A stretch of 15,316 nt of DNA from a bacterium (GTDB taxonomy: Bacteria > Krumholzibacteriota > Krumholzibacteriia > Krumholzibacteriales > WJIX01): positions 1-15,316 of the forward strand of contig JAGHBT010000316.1 in assembly GCA_021160845.1 (NCBI GenBank). The letters run 5' to 3'. Of the stretch, positions 14,489 to 15,316 are shown in pieces. The notes beneath the pieces are model-generated. The model was not told the DNA's origin. It was given only the letters and a program-made list of their open reading frames with translations, and made no database searches. The position numbers and the translations under genes are program-made. Positions within the stretch are counted from its first letter, which is position 1; each line of letters starts with the position of its first letter.

Positions 14489-15316
14489 CTAGAAAGTTGC
14501 CGGGTCAATATCCCATCTAATCTCTGTCTTTTTGAAATTTGACACACCCTCCCCGGCCACATCAACTAATGCTTTCTTAGATTCCGTATCGAATATACCC
14601 TTAGCCAGAATCTGGAACCTGTATTTGCCCTTCAGTTTTCCAATCCGCGCAGGCGCGGGGCCAAGAAAAGAAAAATTCTCGTTCAACTTCATCCCCTCAA
14701 ACATTTCATAAACCCTATTGGCCGCATTGTTCGCGTTACTCTCCAAATCTGAAATAACAGTAAACAAAATCAACCCTGTTTCAGGAGGGTAATTGAGTTC
14801 ACTTCTCAGCCCCAGCTCAGTTTCGGCAAAACCGTCAAAATCATGATTTATGAGATATTTGAAAATATAGTGATCCGGAACATAAGTCTGTATTACCACT
14901 TTTCCTCCCTTCTCTCCCCTTCCCGCCCTTCCGCGGCTTGTGAAATCAACTGGAATGTCCTTTCAGTGGCCATAAAATCAGGAAAGCTGAGCCCTGAGTC
15001 GGCGGAAAGAATTCCCACAGTGGTAACATTAGGATAATGATGCCCCTTAGCAACCATCTGCGTTCCCAACAATACATCAGCATCCCCTCTGGCGAATCTT
15101 TCTAGAATTTCGCCATGGCCGTTACGCCCCGAGGTTGTATCAAAATCCATTCTGGCAATCCTGATCCCAGGCATAAGATTTGACAATTCCATTTCCACGC
15201 GCTGAGTACCCGCTCCGGCACGGGATATTTTATAAGAACCGCAAACCGGACATTTCTCAGGATAATCATGTCTATAACCACAATAATGGCATATCAACCC
15301 CGCGCCTCTAGTGTGA
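14489..15316 (-). pseudogene. priA: priA 3' part (primosomal helicase N'), frameshifted in motif VI, 5' end outside the window
   Basis: PriA is the 3'-to-5' helicase that reloads the replisome at stalled forks. The visible part begins inside the zinc domain (LICHYCGY and EKCPVCGS, the last four metal-binding cysteines). It continues through MDFDTT, LLGTQMVAKGHHYPN and LSADSGLSFPDF to the C-terminal domain, which ends RWDIDPATF. The frame from the right edge runs TFQLISQAA, then turns into EGREGERREEKW and stops at 14893. Re-reading in the next frame from 14932 gives GRAGRGEKGGKVVIQTY, exactly the conserved PriA continuation. One base is therefore missing around 14932-14934, within helicase motif VI (QxxGRxGR). 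Both halves are otherwise well conserved, so a sequencing or assembly error or a very recent mutation is more likely than old decay. No slippery heptamer is present to suggest programmed frameshifting. Confidence 0.88.

Noticed and set aside
14489..15297. Two separate genes in the priA region
   Set aside because: The second frame has no independent start context, and the two translations join into one contiguous, conserved PriA sequence when one base is restored.

Overview
The window reads as a bacterial chromosome segment from a Gram-negative-like, probably uncultured lineage. The support is a lipoprotein with a classic lipobox, peptidoglycan synthesis by MurA, isoprenoid synthesis by the MEP pathway (IspG), and a complete SelB, which implies that the cell decodes UGA as selenocysteine. 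I cannot name the phylum from the sequence alone. The order rho-rpmE-prfA-prmC-murA is an old arrangement seen in several phyla, and PocR-type sensor kinases are common in anaerobic and delta-proteobacteria-like lineages. I see no rRNA, tRNA, insertion sequence, prophage or CRISPR array.

All recognised genes lie on the minus strand, so transcription runs from right to left. At the right edge is the 3' part of priA (replication restart helicase), which runs off the window and carries a one-base frameshift inside helicase motif VI. Next comes a TPR lipoprotein with its own TTGACA-type promoter. A second TTGACA promoter then drives rho through a leader of about 300 nt that can fold. Behind rho follow rpmE (ribosomal protein L31), prfA (release factor 1), prmC (methylates the release factor), murA, selB, ispG and a large soluble PocR-PAS-PAS-PAS hybrid histidine kinase. 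Gaps from prfA to ispG are only 14 to 24 nt, and selB and ispG overlap by 4 nt. The last recognised gene is a ParA-type ATPase with its own possible promoter and no ParB beside it.

The central block joins transcription termination (Rho), the ribosome (L31), translation termination (RF1 and its methyltransferase), UGA recoding (SelB), cell-wall precursor synthesis (MurA) and isoprenoid/undecaprenyl supply (IspG). This is a housekeeping, growth-linked operon. SelB is its most unusual member.

Positions 1-465 hold no recognisable conserved gene. There are two competing small-protein candidates: a plus-strand 43-codon frame with a hydrophobic start and a regular heptad coiled coil, followed by a terminator-like hairpin; and a minus-strand 29-codon frame with a good ribosome binding site. 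The window is mostly ordinary. The best leads are the priA frameshift, the structured rho leader and the small ORFs at the left edge.
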